Source of the DNA: Stentor coeruleus
Taxonomy: Eukaryota > Ciliophora > Heterotrichea > Heterotrichida > Stentoridae
Length of the DNA stretch: 64,000 bases
Direction of reading: 5' to 3'
Assembly (NCBI GenBank): GCA_001970955.1
Contig: MPUH01000232.1
Location: 1-64,000 of the forward strand
Shown in pieces: positions 1-11,140 of this stretch. Below the pieces are notes generated by a model. The model searched no databases and was not told where the DNA came from. It worked only from the letters and a program-made list of their open reading frames with translations. A program made the translations under genes and the position numbers. How positions within the stretch are numbered: the stretch's first letter is position 1; the number at the start of each line of letters is the position of its first letter.

Positions 1-2614
1 ATGATATGATTTTTAGAAATAACTTTTTTTATATGATAAACTCAAAAATACTTTGACTTTATATCTTTGAAAATAATGCTGTTTCGTGATGATTTTGAAT
101 TTAAGTAAATGTCAGTCATGTATTTGTAATATTATATTAATTAAATATAATCATATATAATATAACTTTATCAGGCTATTAATCTTTAGAAAATTTAGAA
201 AGTAAATTTTTAAAATAAATCACAATCATTAGCATAAATAAATATACCTTTGAATTTTGTATATTATTCGATTTTCATTTTTTATAATATCTATTTTCTG
301 ATATAATTAAAATATTTCTTCAGTAATAAATTCTAAAATTACAGCAGATAATTTTCTCATAACTCTTAATTATCTTATAAGTAATAAAAGCAAACTATTT
401 GTTTGATAAAATTTGACTTGAATATCTTATGCTTATTAGAAATTAATCGTAATCATTATAGAATCAAATATTATATGTGTTAGCATTCAATATAATAATA
501 AACTCTTCATTCAAAGTTAGGATAATAAAATTTTACTATAGTTTTTGCTATATTTTGTTTTTCATATGCTTTATATTTTAAATTTTCTGCATCTGAGAAT
601 GATATAATCACAGTAACGATCTTAGAGAAATATTAAAATTCTTATATGCCAAGTATTTCTTTCAAACTAGAAAGCTATAAAAACTTTGTTCATAGTCTCA
701 GCTTAATCTATCATAGGTTTATGCTAGTAAATTATATATATTATGATGAATTATTTATTATCACTATAACTCTAGTTTAAATCAATTATGATAATAAGCT
801 AAATACTAAACAGTTTAAAAGATATTCTATGCTTTTACATTCTATGAACGCTGAACAACCTATCTTTAAGTATGGCAAGTCTTGTTTAGAATGAAATCAG
901 TGATCTATTCCCAAGAAAGTAATTCTATTATCCTAACCCACTTATCGGCTCTGATTCAAAAACACAAAATCTTGTTAGCTAATCAGTCAATTTCCAGATC
1001 AGAACTAAAAGATCAATGAATTAAAGCCATTCTAACAAGGAAACTTAGTTCAGTAGCTTATAGGAACTAATTACATTTTTAAGACAAATTTCAACAAAAC
1101 CCGAGATGAAAATCTTTAATTGGCATCATGATATTTATTGTGTTACATACAAATAAGACCTATTCTCATAGATTTTATGTATGAAAACTGCGAGAGCATC
1201 CTATATTTATACATTGATAAAGTCTAGAAATAAAATTGTACAAAGTCTTCGAAAATTATACTTTCAACTTTAAAACATGTTTTTATACGCAGTTTTATAA
1301 GTTTTAATATATAAGAACTTGTGTTTGACCTATTCCTTTAAGACAGACAGAGAGATTAATTTTAAAACAATCAGTATTTGTTTACAACTTTGAAAATACT
1401 GATAAAGGGATGGAAAAGTAGAGTTGATTTAAGTTGAAATTAGATTACTAAGGCTATGAATTTGGCAATAAGCATAAATGCATGGATGCAGTGGTTAAAA
1501 AATTTATGTTCTTGAGCAAGGTATTGGTTATTTACTTAAGAATTATATAAGTTATAAGAGTTAATATAAATTTTTTATGTTTGCTGAAAGCTAGTCAAAG
1601 ATTTTTTAAAAGTTTTATTTATATTCATAGAGATTCTAAATGGATTTATATTTTTTAAGTTTAGATACTGATATGATTTTATGGAGTATAGTTAAATATT
1701 CTCTATGATTATAATTTTTCAGCAATTCTTCAGTTTACCTTGTTTTTAGCGTATAAAAAAATCATGCTACAAATTTATGCGTTAAATTTACTAGTAAAAC
1801 TTGTTTACCTGTCTGCTAATAACTAAGAATTATCCTCCACTTAGCAAGCTTGGCTGCTGCTTAAATGCTTATAAGCATTAATATTGAAACTTTATTACAA
1901 CAAAAACTGCATATTTTTATTAGTTAGTTACATTTTTTGTTTGCATGGATTAACTTTTATTACAAATATTTCTAAGTTAACAGTATCATCAACCTAGGAA
2001 GTGATGTAAATAAATTGAATGATATAGAAAGTGATTTTATTTGTTTATAAAATAATGTTTTTAGTACAGATAAACATAAAAATCTTCACGAAAACAAACT
2101 TTTACTTGTTACTATTTTCCTGAAATTGTTGTTTTATGCATATTTCTAACTTGAAAATAAAATTTCATCCCATATCTTAATTTTTGTAACCTTAAATTTC
2201 TATCTGATGCTAAAGTTTTAAATAATTTCGATAAAAATAAAACTTAATTCGTTTAGTTGGGGTATATTCTACTTAAAACAGTATCTTTTATGTTTTCAGT
2301 TTGACTAGGAAAAAATCTGAAACCTAATTTGTAAAAATATTCAATATATAATCCCTTTAGCTAAATATTTTTTACTAACACAATTTTTATAATTTTTCCC
2401 AATGTGGCTTTATTGTTCGATTTGACCTTTTAAAACCTAAATAACTTTTTGTTTACAATCAAGAGCTATCAAATCAATATAAAATTACCTTATACAATCT
2501 AAAATTCCTTGTCCACTATTTTGTTTTTAAAAAATTATAGTACTCTAAAGAAACTTTTGATATTCACTTATAAAGTAGTTATGAAAATTATATTTACTAA
2601 TTAAAATTACTTAT
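1..2614. other. AT-rich gene-poor stretch
   Basis: No long open frame on either strand and no recognisable RNA gene or repeat array. The composition is extremely AT-rich apart from a slightly GC-richer patch around 840-1100, annotated separately as possible coding debris. Confidence 0.6.
891..1070 (+). pseudogene. Possible decayed coding fragment
   Basis: A frame starting ATGAAATCAGTG runs 59 codons to TAA with one internal TGA at 1017-1019. Its base composition and amino-acid make-up (many S, Q, L, K; segment SRSELKDQ before the TGA, then IKAILTRKLSSVAYRN) look more protein-like than the surroundings. No family is recognised. It could equally be chance. Confidence 0.2.
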
Positions 2615-2800
2615 TTAATACATAGCTTTGGGAGAAAATTCCAAGCTAGGTCTTGCTTCAAATATCGTGCAAAGGTCTTTTCGATATTGCTTATTAAGCT
2701 TTAAGCGAAAATGCCTAATTCTTGGCTTTTCGTATATTATTTCAGTTTGAATTCCAGTTTCTAAAGAATTTTTTCGCTGTTTAGTAATCGCACAACCCAT
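2615..2800 (-). CDS. Small possible lipid-anchored protein
   Basis: A 61-aa basic ORF. I chose the second in-frame ATG (an upstream ATG at 2807-2809 adds three residues) because it gives MGCAITKQRK, a classic N-terminal pattern for myristoylation at Gly2 and palmitoylation at Cys3. The rest is basic and aromatic with no known domain. It is GC-richer than the surrounding desert, which supports coding. A similar MGC start is seen in the small gene at 18512-18691. It may be a chance ORF or one exon of a longer gene; I saw no credible 15-nt intron at its 3' end. Confidence 0.4.
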   Translation of the reverse strand: MGCAITKQRKNSLETGIQTEIIYEKPRIRHFRLKLNKQYRKDLCTIFEARPSLEFSPKAMY

Positions 2801-3719
2801 TTTTATCATATAATACTCGCAACATTTTATAATATAACTTGTACTAAGTTTTAGCTTATTTTATTTTTGATGAGTATCATAACTAAGACAGAACTTTCTA
2901 AATGCTATCTCTGAAGTTTGCATTTTTTACACATTTTAAACATAAAAACTCAGCATGATATCAGTGGCAATTGAATTTTTTATCGGATAAAGACTTTGAG
3001 ATTAAAATTTTGATTATAAGTGTTTTATATGGGCATTTCTTAGAATTTACATTTATGTAGTTTAAGTATAATTTTAAGGTTTTATCTTTTTTTATACAAT
3101 AACAGGATTGGAAGATTAAAACTTTCTATAGAGAGTAAAAGGAAGTTCATATGCAATTTTAGAACTTTATAAACAAACTTTATTGCATGTATAATAAAAA
3201 AATGTTTATCAAGTATCAGAAATTCAGAAAAATTATAACTATAAGGAATACATTTGATATTATTAAGAGTTTGATTTTTTAAATAAATCAGCATGCAAGG
3301 TAATATTTTGATAGTAGCAACCATCAATCATAATCATCAGAAAATTATAAAAGATCTCAAGTAGCTATATTCTAAAAATTTTACATAAAAAATAATCCTA
3401 AATGATAATATTTCCCATTTGCCTCGTACTATTAAATCAATAAGTCTCTAAAGCTGCTATAGAAAAAAATAAGACTTGCAATACGGAAATACTAAAAAAT
3501 CATCTTAAAAAAAGCTAATAATACTTTTAATAATCATTAAACCTAAAAAATTCTCCCCAGCATTTCAATAAAATAATAAATCCACCTAAATTTTACATCC
3601 CTTATCTAAAACTTTGCATATCTTTAAAAATATAATAAAATTTCATCACAAAAAACTCATAAAAAGCTAGCATAATAATAAAACCCTTATTTATAATCTC
3701 TAACTATATTCTTAAATTT
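2801..3719. other. Intergenic, nothing recognised
   Basis: AT-rich. An 81-codon open frame on the minus strand (3082-3327) is low-complexity I/L/F/N translation of AT-rich DNA and is not accepted as a gene. The right part, next to the 3' end of the large membrane-protein gene, is C-rich and G-poor on the + strand. Confidence 0.6.
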
Positions 3720-6700
3720 CTATTCAAGACTACAATAAGAATAGTTAAACAGTGTTTTCTCACCACTAGGTATTTTCTTTTTCCTCATACATTTCTTGTG
3801 TAATTTATAAGAAATTCCTATTAAAACTATAAACAATACAGCAATCCCAATCCACATCCACACAGGAAATTCCTGTAAACTAACCTCCCCTTGACTATAT
3901 GATTTTTTAAAAGTTACAACAAAACTAGCACTTGAACTCATAATATTATCGTTTTCAGCTGTAATAATTAAATTATAAGTCAAATCTTTATGACATTTAT
4001 TAGGACTTCTTATGTTTAATGAATACTCATTTAAAGTATAAAAAGATACTTCTGTAGATGTGAGAACAAGAATAGTTGTTGAATTATAAAAATAAGCATA
4101 AGTTTCAATAGCCTTACTTTTTGTTTCAACATCAGTAATTACACTTGAAAGTTCTTGAGCTTTGTTATCTATGATATGAATAAATGAATTCCCATTATGA
4201 TCTTGAATTAATGTAAGTAAATAATCAGCATAATTATGTTTCGAGCATTTTAAAGCTCCATGCATTACTGTATAAAGGTTTCTATAAGGATAAACTTTCC
4301 CAATAAGCACAGGGTTATCCCAGTTTTCAAGCCGATACTTAAATATTGTTGTATTTTTCAAAGCTACATACAACTCAAGGCCACATCTTATTAACGAAAA
4401 GCCATTTTCCAAAGACAATGTCTTAACAAGTAAATCATGGGTGTTTTGGGTGTTATTAAACTGAAGTATTTTTAATCCTGTGTACACATCAAGCAAATAA
4501 AGGTAATAAAAATCAAACACAGGGTCATAAACACCTTCAAAATCAATAATATAATAATAGTTCATCATAAGATCATTTGAACTTAAATGCATATATTTCT
4601 TTATATAAACCATATCCTCTGTAGCAGTACCTAAAAGTATTTGTAAATGGTTATTATAAAACCCTTCTAATATATCTTCACTATAAAAGTCTAAAGCCAT
4701 CAACAGAAAATCTCCACCAATTTTCTCAATACCCCATATAGACCACCCGGGGTACAATAATGTGAAATTACTTATCAAAACAATTTCTTCATTATCAAAA
4801 CTAAAAAAGTACATAGCATTTATAGGTAAAATACTATCAGTAGTATTAAAACTAAAGTCAATCTGTGAGTTACACGAAGCTGCAAATATAAATAAATCTG
4901 CTTCAAATACAACTGAAAAATCATCACATTGAGTATTCATATCCTTATCTTTAAACTCATAAGACCCTATTAACTGAAAAGATTTATCATAAGCTTCAAT
5001 AATATTTTCACTTGCAATTAAATACACATTAAAAGTTTCAACATTAAAAAAAGCTGTAATGTTAATGTCTAATATTTTAGCTGTTTTTTTATCTGAGATT
5101 CGTTGTTGGAGTGAAAAAATACTATCCCCTTGAGCTTTTACTAATAAATCTTGTCCTAAAAATATGTTCTCTAAAGATACTGATAAAGATGATGAACAGG
5201 ATAAGTCCAAGAGGTTGCTTTGTATTTCTTTTATAACTTGAGTATTTTTGTATATAGCTTGACCATTTGTGTATAGTAAAACAGGGATAATATTTTCTAA
5301 AGAGTTATTTGAATTTATAACAGTCATAGTTATATCAGCAGTATAAAAAGTTTTATCGATACTATCAAGATTGATCATATTTATATCAATAATAGCACTT
5401 GAGTAGTCAATTGGGATTACATAAACTACAACTTTTGATGTAAAAACCATATAAATAATCAAACCAATATCATTATTATAATTTACATCACTTATTGAAT
5501 AATTGCTTACAAAAAATTGAGCTATAAGTGAACTTGTCACATAACCTGTTGAGTTATAAACCGTAAGTTCATTTTCGCTCATAAAAACAAAAAAGTCATT
5601 CATATAGTATATTGATTTATGATAAGGAATAAGTATAGTTTTTAAATAATTCCCATTACTGTCAGAAATTTCAACGCTTGAATCGTTGTAAAATATAAAG
5701 AAATTTTGTAAACTTGCTAGTATTTTATTTGCTGGTTTATCAAGTTTTTTACTTGCAAGGTTTAAAACCCTTTTCCCTAAAATGCTTAATGAGTATAAGT
5801 TGAGAATATTAGTGTTTTCAATTGTACATAAAAACTTTTCCCCATATAAATAGAATGATGTAAAATTTTTACTTGATGTAGAGGATAAATTGTATAGATT
5901 GTATATCATAAGGTCAAGTCTATAGTAAACTGAGAGGGACATGTAGTTTTCACATATAACATAACTTTTAGAACATTGTATGCTTAAACAAGATAAACTT
6001 ATTGTATTAGCTAAATCCATAGCATAAAGTGATCTTGTAAAAAGAAGCATAGGACCAGTGTTGTTAGTATTTTTTACTATAAAATACCCAGGGCATGAAA
6101 TTATACTATCAACTTCTACAGGTAAATTTTTTATATCAACTAGCATGTTATCTTTTAAAACACTAATATTTTTCTTGTTATAAAAATACGTATCATTAGT
6201 ACTAGACACAATATCTGTAAACCAAAGATCTTTGTTTTCAAACTCAAATACTTCTTTTTTGTAATAATTGCTTATATAACTCACATTATAATCAAAAAAA
6301 TTACTGCTAAAATTCACACTAACATTCTGTGCTTCAAGAAAATACCCAGAAAAATATTCATACAAGTTCAAAGTTGTACTTGCGCTAAAGTTATTAAAAA
6401 GGACGAACTGGCTTTGACGGGTGAGATTTAAAGCCATGATCTCCCCAAGGACTTTAGGTCTTTTTACTACTAACTTTTTTTCTAGTTTTGTATTTGAAAG
6501 ACTATCTTCTATAGTAAAATTATATTCTCTATCTTCATTTGATGAGGTAAGATTTAGCATTGCATTGTTGAGAAAAAAACTATGGATTTTAAGACTGTCA
6601 CTTTCTGTATGAATAAGAAAAAATCCATTATCTGAATCGCCATAAACAGCCCAAGAGATCCCTTGTTCGGTAATATTAAGATCAATACCTCCAAAGACGT

Positions 6701-7766
6701 GAAATGCATAGTTTGAACCAGCAACTTTTATACTATAGCTTGAATTGTGTTTTAAAAGTAAAACATTATGGTAAAATGTGGGAAAAACATAAACTTCAGC
6801 TTGATTTCGCCCTATGGTTTTAAAAAACACTTCTTTAAAATTCAAACTTATTATTATAAACCCATCTGTCATCCCTAGGATTATATAATTTATATCTTCA
6901 GTACGAACTTCAGCTTGAAGATCCATTGAAGTTATATCTTTACCATCTGTATCAAGAAACAAAGCATCTGAGATTATGATTTCGGTATTGTTTAAAATTA
7001 TGACTTTAACAATTTTCTGCTCATTTGGCACGTAGATGTAATGAAAATTGTTATATGTTATACTTAATAAAGCTTTTGTGCATTGTTTTTGAAGGGGAAA
7101 TTCTCCAAGAATAAGTGGGGTGCTTGGTGAAGTCACATTAAACATTATAATATAATCTGTTTTATTAACACATCCTGTTGCCAATAAAGTATTACTTATC
7201 ACTCCTTTAGAAAACCTTAACGTCGAACTTTCAAAGTTTTCAAATCTAGACGAAGTATTAACTGAATTAACATCTTCAAATTTATGAGGAGTACACTTAA
7301 CTGAAAACAACTCATTAATCCCTTGTCCTGTAGTAACTAAATACACATAAGCCCTAGCAGCATATTTTGATATAACAATAAAACTTATAATTTCATTATC
7401 AAATTGACGTATAGTTTTAGAGAATTCTGTACCAGTTAATTGAATCATATAAAGATGGTTCCCGTTAGGGAACAGAAAGTATTTAGTACTGATGCTGGTT
7501 TCTAAGAACATTTTTTTCATAGTAAAAACTTTGCTTTGAGGTACGAGGTTTAAATGATAGGGTGTTGTTGATGTGCTTTGAAGATGAGATTGTTTTAATG
7601 TAGCTTCTGGAAGTTCTGGGGCTATTGAATAGCAAAGTTCATCACCCATGAAATAATCGTCAAGGGCAAGTGGGAAATATTCTTTGTCTGCAAGGACGTA
7701 GATTGGGTCTAGAGGTTTTATGATATCAAGACCACTAGCTATGAAGATGAGGATAATAAATAGCAT
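3720..7766 (-). CDS. Large type I membrane protein, function unknown
   Basis: A 1348-aa protein starting at the first true ATG (7764-7766); the open frame extends four codons further only through a TTG. It opens with a hydrophobic signal peptide (MLFIILIFIASG) and has one transmembrane helix near the C-terminus (around VWMWIGIAVLFIVLIGISY), followed by a basic stop-transfer stretch (KLHKKCMRKKK) and a cytoplasmic tail of about 20 residues. The long ectodomain is rich in N-x-S/T sites and in beta-strand-like segments, so a secreted or surface receptor-like protein with propeller or Ig-type repeats is plausible. Motifs such as ALDDYFMGDEL near the N-terminus and LYEYFSGYFLEA in the middle recall cadherin-like modules of protist surface proteins; this is a resemblance, not a firm assignment. 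No intron is needed. Stop is TAG. Confidence 0.85.
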   Translation of the reverse strand: MLFIILIFIASGLDIIKPLDPIYVLADKEYFPLALDDYFMGDELCYSIAPELPEATLKQSHLQSTSTTPYHLNLVPQSKVFTMKKMFLETSISTKYFLFPNGNHLYMIQLTGTEFSKTIRQFDNEIISFIVISKYAARAYVYLVTTGQGINELFSVKCTPHKFEDVNSVNTSSRFENFESSTLRFSKGVISNTLLATGCVNKTDYIIMFNVTSPSTPLILGEFPLQKQCTKALLSITYNNFHYIYVPNEQKIVKVIILNNTEIIISDALFLDTDGKDITSMDLQAEVRTEDINYIILGMTDGFIIISLNFKEVFFKTIGRNQAEVYVFPTFYHNVLLLKHNSSYSIKVAGSNYAFHVFGGIDLNITEQGISWAVYGDSDNGFFLIHTESDSLKIHSFFLNNAMLNLTSSNEDREYNFTIEDSLSNTKLEKKLVVKRPKVLGEIMALNLTRQSQFVLFNNFSASTTLNLYEYFSGYFLEAQNVSVNFSSNFFDYNVSYISNYYKKEVFEFENKDLWFTDIVSSTNDTYFYNKKNISVLKDNMLVDIKNLPVEVDSIISCPGYFIVKNTNNTGPMLLFTRSLYAMDLANTISLSCLSIQCSKSYVICENYMSLSVYYRLDLMIYNLYNLSSTSSKNFTSFYLYGEKFLCTIENTNILNLYSLSILGKRVLNLASKKLDKPANKILASLQNFFIFYNDSSVEISDSNGNYLKTILIPYHKSIYYMNDFFVFMSENELTVYNSTGYVTSSLIAQFFVSNYSISDVNYNNDIGLIIYMVFTSKVVVYVIPIDYSSAIIDINMINLDSIDKTFYTADITMTVINSNNSLENIIPVLLYTNGQAIYKNTQVIKEIQSNLLDLSCSSSLSVSLENIFLGQDLLVKAQGDSIFSLQQRISDKKTAKILDINITAFFNVETFNVYLIASENIIEAYDKSFQLIGSYEFKDKDMNTQCDDFSVVFEADLFIFAASCNSQIDFSFNTTDSILPINAMYFFSFDNEEIVLISNFTLLYPGWSIWGIEKIGGDFLLMALDFYSEDILEGFYNNHLQILLGTATEDMVYIKKYMHLSSNDLMMNYYYIIDFEGVYDPVFDFYYLYLLDVYTGLKILQFNNTQNTHDLLVKTLSLENGFSLIRCGLELYVALKNTTIFKYRLENWDNPVLIGKVYPYRNLYTVMHGALKCSKHNYADYLLTLIQDHNGNSFIHIIDNKAQELSSVITDVETKSKAIETYAYFYNSTTILVLTSTEVSFYTLNEYSLNIRSPNKCHKDLTYNLIITAENDNIMSSSASFVVTFKKSYSQGEVSLQEFPVWMWIGIAVLFIVLIGISYKLHKKCMRKKKIPSGEKTLFNYSYCSLE

Positions 7767-8601
7767 TATTATTAACAAAAATACTTATAAGACAACTTAT
7801 TCGCTTATGGTTAAGTTTTGATAGGTTAGAATTTTTGATTATTTTTATATGTAAAAAGAAGGTTTTTTTACAATGGATATGTTGTGGATATAGGGATTTT
7901 TGTCAGTGAATATTATAAAGTTTGGTAGGATTTTTGGGTTGAAGCTTTTAGGATGGTTTTATGGGGTTTAGGATTTGTATGGGATTTTTTTGTGATGTGT
8001 AAGGATGGTGGATTTTGGTTTTTTTGATGTGAGGGTTTAATGCAATAGGATTTTTATTAAGGTGTATTTTATATTTTGGGACTTTGTGGAATTTGGTTTA
8101 CTTAAGGAAGATTTTTTTAATTGTATTGCTTTTTTATGTGATTTGGTTAAATAGATGCATAGTTTTATGGATTTAAGTTGGGGTTTTGATAAAGGTTGTG
8201 AGTTTTTTAAAGTAATTTACTTTTGATTTAGAGATTATTTTAGTTGTTGATGGATAATTAGTTAAGCAGCCTGAAATAATAGATTTATATAAACTTTTCG
8301 CTGCATAGTTGTATATGCAATTTAAAAAAATAGCCTCTGATTAAATTATAAAGATAATAATACATGGTAAGTAGGTTAAGTAAGTTTGATAAAAAGTTTG
8401 TGATTAAGATTTATGATTTAGGTATGAAGGTAAGGAAAAAAATTCTATAAACCTATATATAATCATCACTTATAAATAAACACCTAACACCCCACAATAC
8501 ATAACTCTAACAATCTTCATAACTTAAAAAAATTCCTATAAAAAATCATCAACAGAATCACAAAAATATATTATTTTACATAAACCTTATGACTTTTAAT
8601 T
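7767..8601. other. Intergenic, strongly G/T-rich then C/A-rich
   Basis: Lies between the start of the large membrane-protein gene and the stop of the next minus-strand gene. The left part (about 7800-8200) is G/T-rich on the + strand, the right part is C/A-rich. No gene seen. Confidence 0.6.
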
Positions 8602-9447
8602 TTACCTCAAAGCAATCTTCAACCTCATCTCACAATTCTTCCTCAGCAACTCCTCCGAATTTTTCGCCCTAGACTCATCAAAACTATTATAAACTTTATC
8701 ATTACACCCATCCACATTTTTACTCAACGAAATAATTCTATTCTTCGTCTGCATTCTTATTTCGCATTCCCTATTTTTATATTTCTGAATAAGCTTCTCA
8801 GCATCTTGGACAAATTTTTCCATAAGTTCATTTTTAATACACTCAATCCTTGAACTTACAGAAGCTTCAAGTCTATAAGAAAACTCTTGATTTTCTCTTA
8901 TAAGCTCATTAACTTCAGAGATTTGATTGATTAAATTTTGAATTTTTCTTTCTGAAGACTCTTTTGTTGATACAAAATGTGCTTGCATTATCATAAAAGC
9001 TTTATAATACTTTTTTTGTTGTTTTTTCATGAGTTCCATAACATTTTTTTCAGGTTCTTTTAGTATTACTCTACAGTTTTCTCCGACTATAGAACTTTCA
9101 TCTAGTTTTGAAATAGTTTTTTGTCTTATTCCGATATTATCTTCAATTATGCTTAGCATGTCGCTGGCTTCTAGGTTTTCTTGTGAGATTTCTTCTAAAG
9201 ATTCTAACATATTTTCTTTGTGTACGCCAATTTCTTTATAGATTTCTGATATACTGAAAGATTCTTGGATTTTGATTTGATCATCTAGTTTTGATGAGCT
9301 GAGTTCAAGTCTGCTTGATAAAATATTTGATGAGTTGAGCTTATTATAATCCTCAAGACGTTTATGAATTCTCGATGCATCAATACCCAAAATCAATAGC
9401 GAGTCTTGATCTTGGTCTTTGACTAAACTTTTGCTTCTAGCTGACAT
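8602..9447 (-). CDS. Coiled-coil protein, unknown
   Basis: A 281-aa protein with a Ser-rich N-terminal half (MSARSKSLVKDQDQDSLL) and a mostly helical C-terminal half. From about residue 130 there are long charged heptad-like runs, for example MELMKKQQKKYYKAFMIMQA and NRECEIRMQTKNRIISLSKN, with very few prolines or glycines. No catalytic motif or known domain is seen. Such proteins are common in the ciliate cortex and basal-body apparatus, but nothing here proves that location. Start ATG is well defined and the stop is TAA. The next gene on the same strand begins about 630 nt to the right. Confidence 0.75.
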   Translation of the reverse strand: MSARSKSLVKDQDQDSLLILGIDASRIHKRLEDYNKLNSSNILSSRLELSSSKLDDQIKIQESFSISEIYKEIGVHKENMLESLEEISQENLEASDMLSIIEDNIGIRQKTISKLDESSIVGENCRVILKEPEKNVMELMKKQQKKYYKAFMIMQAHFVSTKESSERKIQNLINQISEVNELIRENQEFSYRLEASVSSRIECIKNELMEKFVQDAEKLIQKYKNRECEIRMQTKNRIISLSKNVDGCNDKVYNSFDESRAKNSEELLRKNCEMRLKIALR

Positions 9448-9534
9448 TTAAATCTATACAAAAATATATTTGCCGGCTTGTCAATATTTTTTTTATAAGA
9501 GATTTATCAAAGACTTAAACTATAAATAAGATTT

Positions 9535-10083
9535 CTACTTATGAGTCATGTACTCGAAACCCTTCTTTAAAGCTTCTTCTTTAGCAGCTTGTTGAACTAG
9601 ACTTGCCGCTTCACCAGCTTTTGATAGTCCTGCATCAATTTCAGCTTGATGTTTTAGTACAAAAGGTCTAATAAAACTATCATAAAGCTTGACTGCTCCT
9701 TTAGTTTGAGGAAGGAATAAGTAAACAAGGAAAGCAAGTTTAATTGGATAATAGAAAGGTACCCAGAAAAAGAATATTTCTGACCACTCATCAACTACCT
9801 TGTATATTGCAAAAACTACCCAGTAGGTCAGCCATAACTTATCATCATCAGCTCCTTTAGTCTCAAGTGCTTTGAAAGACATGTACATTGGGTAAAACAT
9901 ACCGATAAGGTCCGTGATCAAATCAGCTCCGATACCTAAAAGCATGAATACTGATAAGAAGGCAATAAAACCGATAGAAATATGTCCTGTTGACACACCA
10001 GCTTTTTGCGCTAGATCTTTGATTACAGGTAAGTTTCTTGTGTACTCAGTAAGAGCATCGATAACTCCGTTTATCTGATCCAT
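9535..10083 (-). CDS. REEP/Yop1/DP1 (TB2/HVA22) family ER-shaping protein
   Basis: 182 aa, the usual length for the family. The TB2/DP1/HVA22 core is clear: two hydrophobic hairpins separated by a short loop, with family hallmarks MFYPMYMSFKALE, then DKLWLTYWVVFAIYKVVDEW, then WVPFYYPIKLAFLVYLFLPQ, and the downstream motif KGAVKLYDSFIRPFVLKHQ. In this family the hairpins insert as wedges into the outer leaflet of the ER and stabilise tubule curvature; proteins homo-oligomerise and work with reticulons. The N-terminal 35 residues and the C-terminal Ala/Lys-rich helix (QQAAKEEALKKGFEYMTHK) are also typical. Stop is TAG. It is divergently placed from the RNF5-like gene, about 560 nt away; a functional link is only suggested by the shared organelle. 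Confidence 0.95.
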   Translation of the reverse strand: MDQINGVIDALTEYTRNLPVIKDLAQKAGVSTGHISIGFIAFLSVFMLLGIGADLITDLIGMFYPMYMSFKALETKGADDDKLWLTYWVVFAIYKVVDEWSEIFFFWVPFYYPIKLAFLVYLFLPQTKGAVKLYDSFIRPFVLKHQAEIDAGLSKAGEAASLVQQAAKEEALKKGFEYMTHK

Positions 10084-10641
10084 TTATATCGCCTAGTGAA
10101 CATTTTTACTTTTTTTTAGTTTATATTAGGTTTGCATAACAGAAGGCTTTTAGGGTTTTAAATATATGGGAAGTAGGTAAGGGTTTTGAATTGAGGAGCT
10201 TTTTTTAGCATAGATTTATGAATATAAAAATGATGTTTTCGATATGGGCATAAGGAGAAAAATAGATATTTGAGATAATTATAGATAAAAATGTATAAGA
10301 AAATATTTACAGTAATTAAATAAAATATATAATACAACTTAAACTATCTATATTTTTCCTCACTAAATACTAGTAAATCATATTCTTTAATATAAAAGCA
10401 CCATTTTAAAAAAAACTACATATAACTAATTGTACTAAAAACATTATTATCTTTAAAAACCTATATCCTATTCTCTCTTATTCTCCTATAACCTATTACC
10501 AAACTCTCTAATCCCAATCTTTCCTACTCAATAACCTCTTCATAAAAAATCAACCCTCCCTAAATCATCCTAGCACCTTTACAAAATCATAAAAAACCCA
10601 ATTTCTAAACCCAAAAAATCAACAAAATAATAAATACTAAA
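10084..10641. other. Divergent intergenic region
   Basis: Shared 5' flank of the REEP gene (-) and the RING gene (+). The left part is G-rich and C-poor on the + strand; the right part (about 10440-10640) is C-rich and almost G-free. No element recognised. Confidence 0.6.
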
Positions 10642-11091
10642 ATGGAGAGCAATTCTAGTTTTCAATGCAGAATATGCTTAGAAGATGCTAAAGAGCCCGT
10701 AGTAACTCAATGTGGTCACCTTTACTGTTGGTGTTGTATGAATAAGTGGCTATCCCAAAATAACTCAACCTTACAATGTCCTGTATGCAAAGCTGGTATT
10801 TCCAAAGAAAAACTCGTTCCAATTTACGTTAAAGAAGACTCCCCAGACCCAAGAGCAAGTGGAGGTCCAAGACCAAGACCAGCTCGTGAGCAGCCCCAAC
10901 CAAACCCAGAATATTCTCGTTTTTCTAACTTTACCCAAAGTCCACAGTTTACTGCAGGATTTGGCCTTTTCCCAGGTTTATTCGGCTTTACTTTTACTAC
11001 AACTATGAACCATAACGACCCTCGTGCTGACACTCTTAGCAAAATCATGCTTATAATCGGAATGCTTATTTTGCTTAGTATATTATTCTAA
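10642..11091 (+). CDS. RNF5/RNF185-like membrane RING E3 ligase
   Basis: 149 aa. The N-terminus is a C3HC4 RING finger: C9-x2-C12, C24-x-H26-x2-C29, C32, then C46-x2-C49, with the family signature CRICLEDAKEPVVTQCGHLY. After the RING comes a Pro/Arg-rich linker (PRPRPAREQPQPNP), a Phe/Gly-rich stretch, and a C-terminal transmembrane helix (IMLIIGMLILLSILF), so it is a tail-anchored protein. This matches RNF5/RMA1 and RNF185, ER ligases that ubiquitinate misfolded membrane clients in ERAD. The length is slightly shorter than animal RNF5 (about 180 aa). Known family knowledge gives the function; the substrate is not predictable. Stop TAA. Its partner 3' neighbour is the convergent IQ-motif gene, whose stop codon lies about 50 nt away. 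Confidence 0.93.
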   Translation: MESNSSFQCRICLEDAKEPVVTQCGHLYCWCCMNKWLSQNNSTLQCPVCKAGISKEKLVPIYVKEDSPDPRASGGPRPRPAREQPQPNPEYSRFSNFTQSPQFTAGFGLFPGLFGFTFTTTMNHNDPRADTLSKIMLIIGMLILLSILF

Positions 11092-11140
11092 TAATAGGTA
11101 TTTATAAACATATCAAATTTTAAAGTTTTAATTAGAAAGA

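Noticed and set aside
3082-3327. 81-codon minus-strand ORF
   Set aside because: I/L/F/N-rich translation of AT-rich DNA without domain or composition signal.
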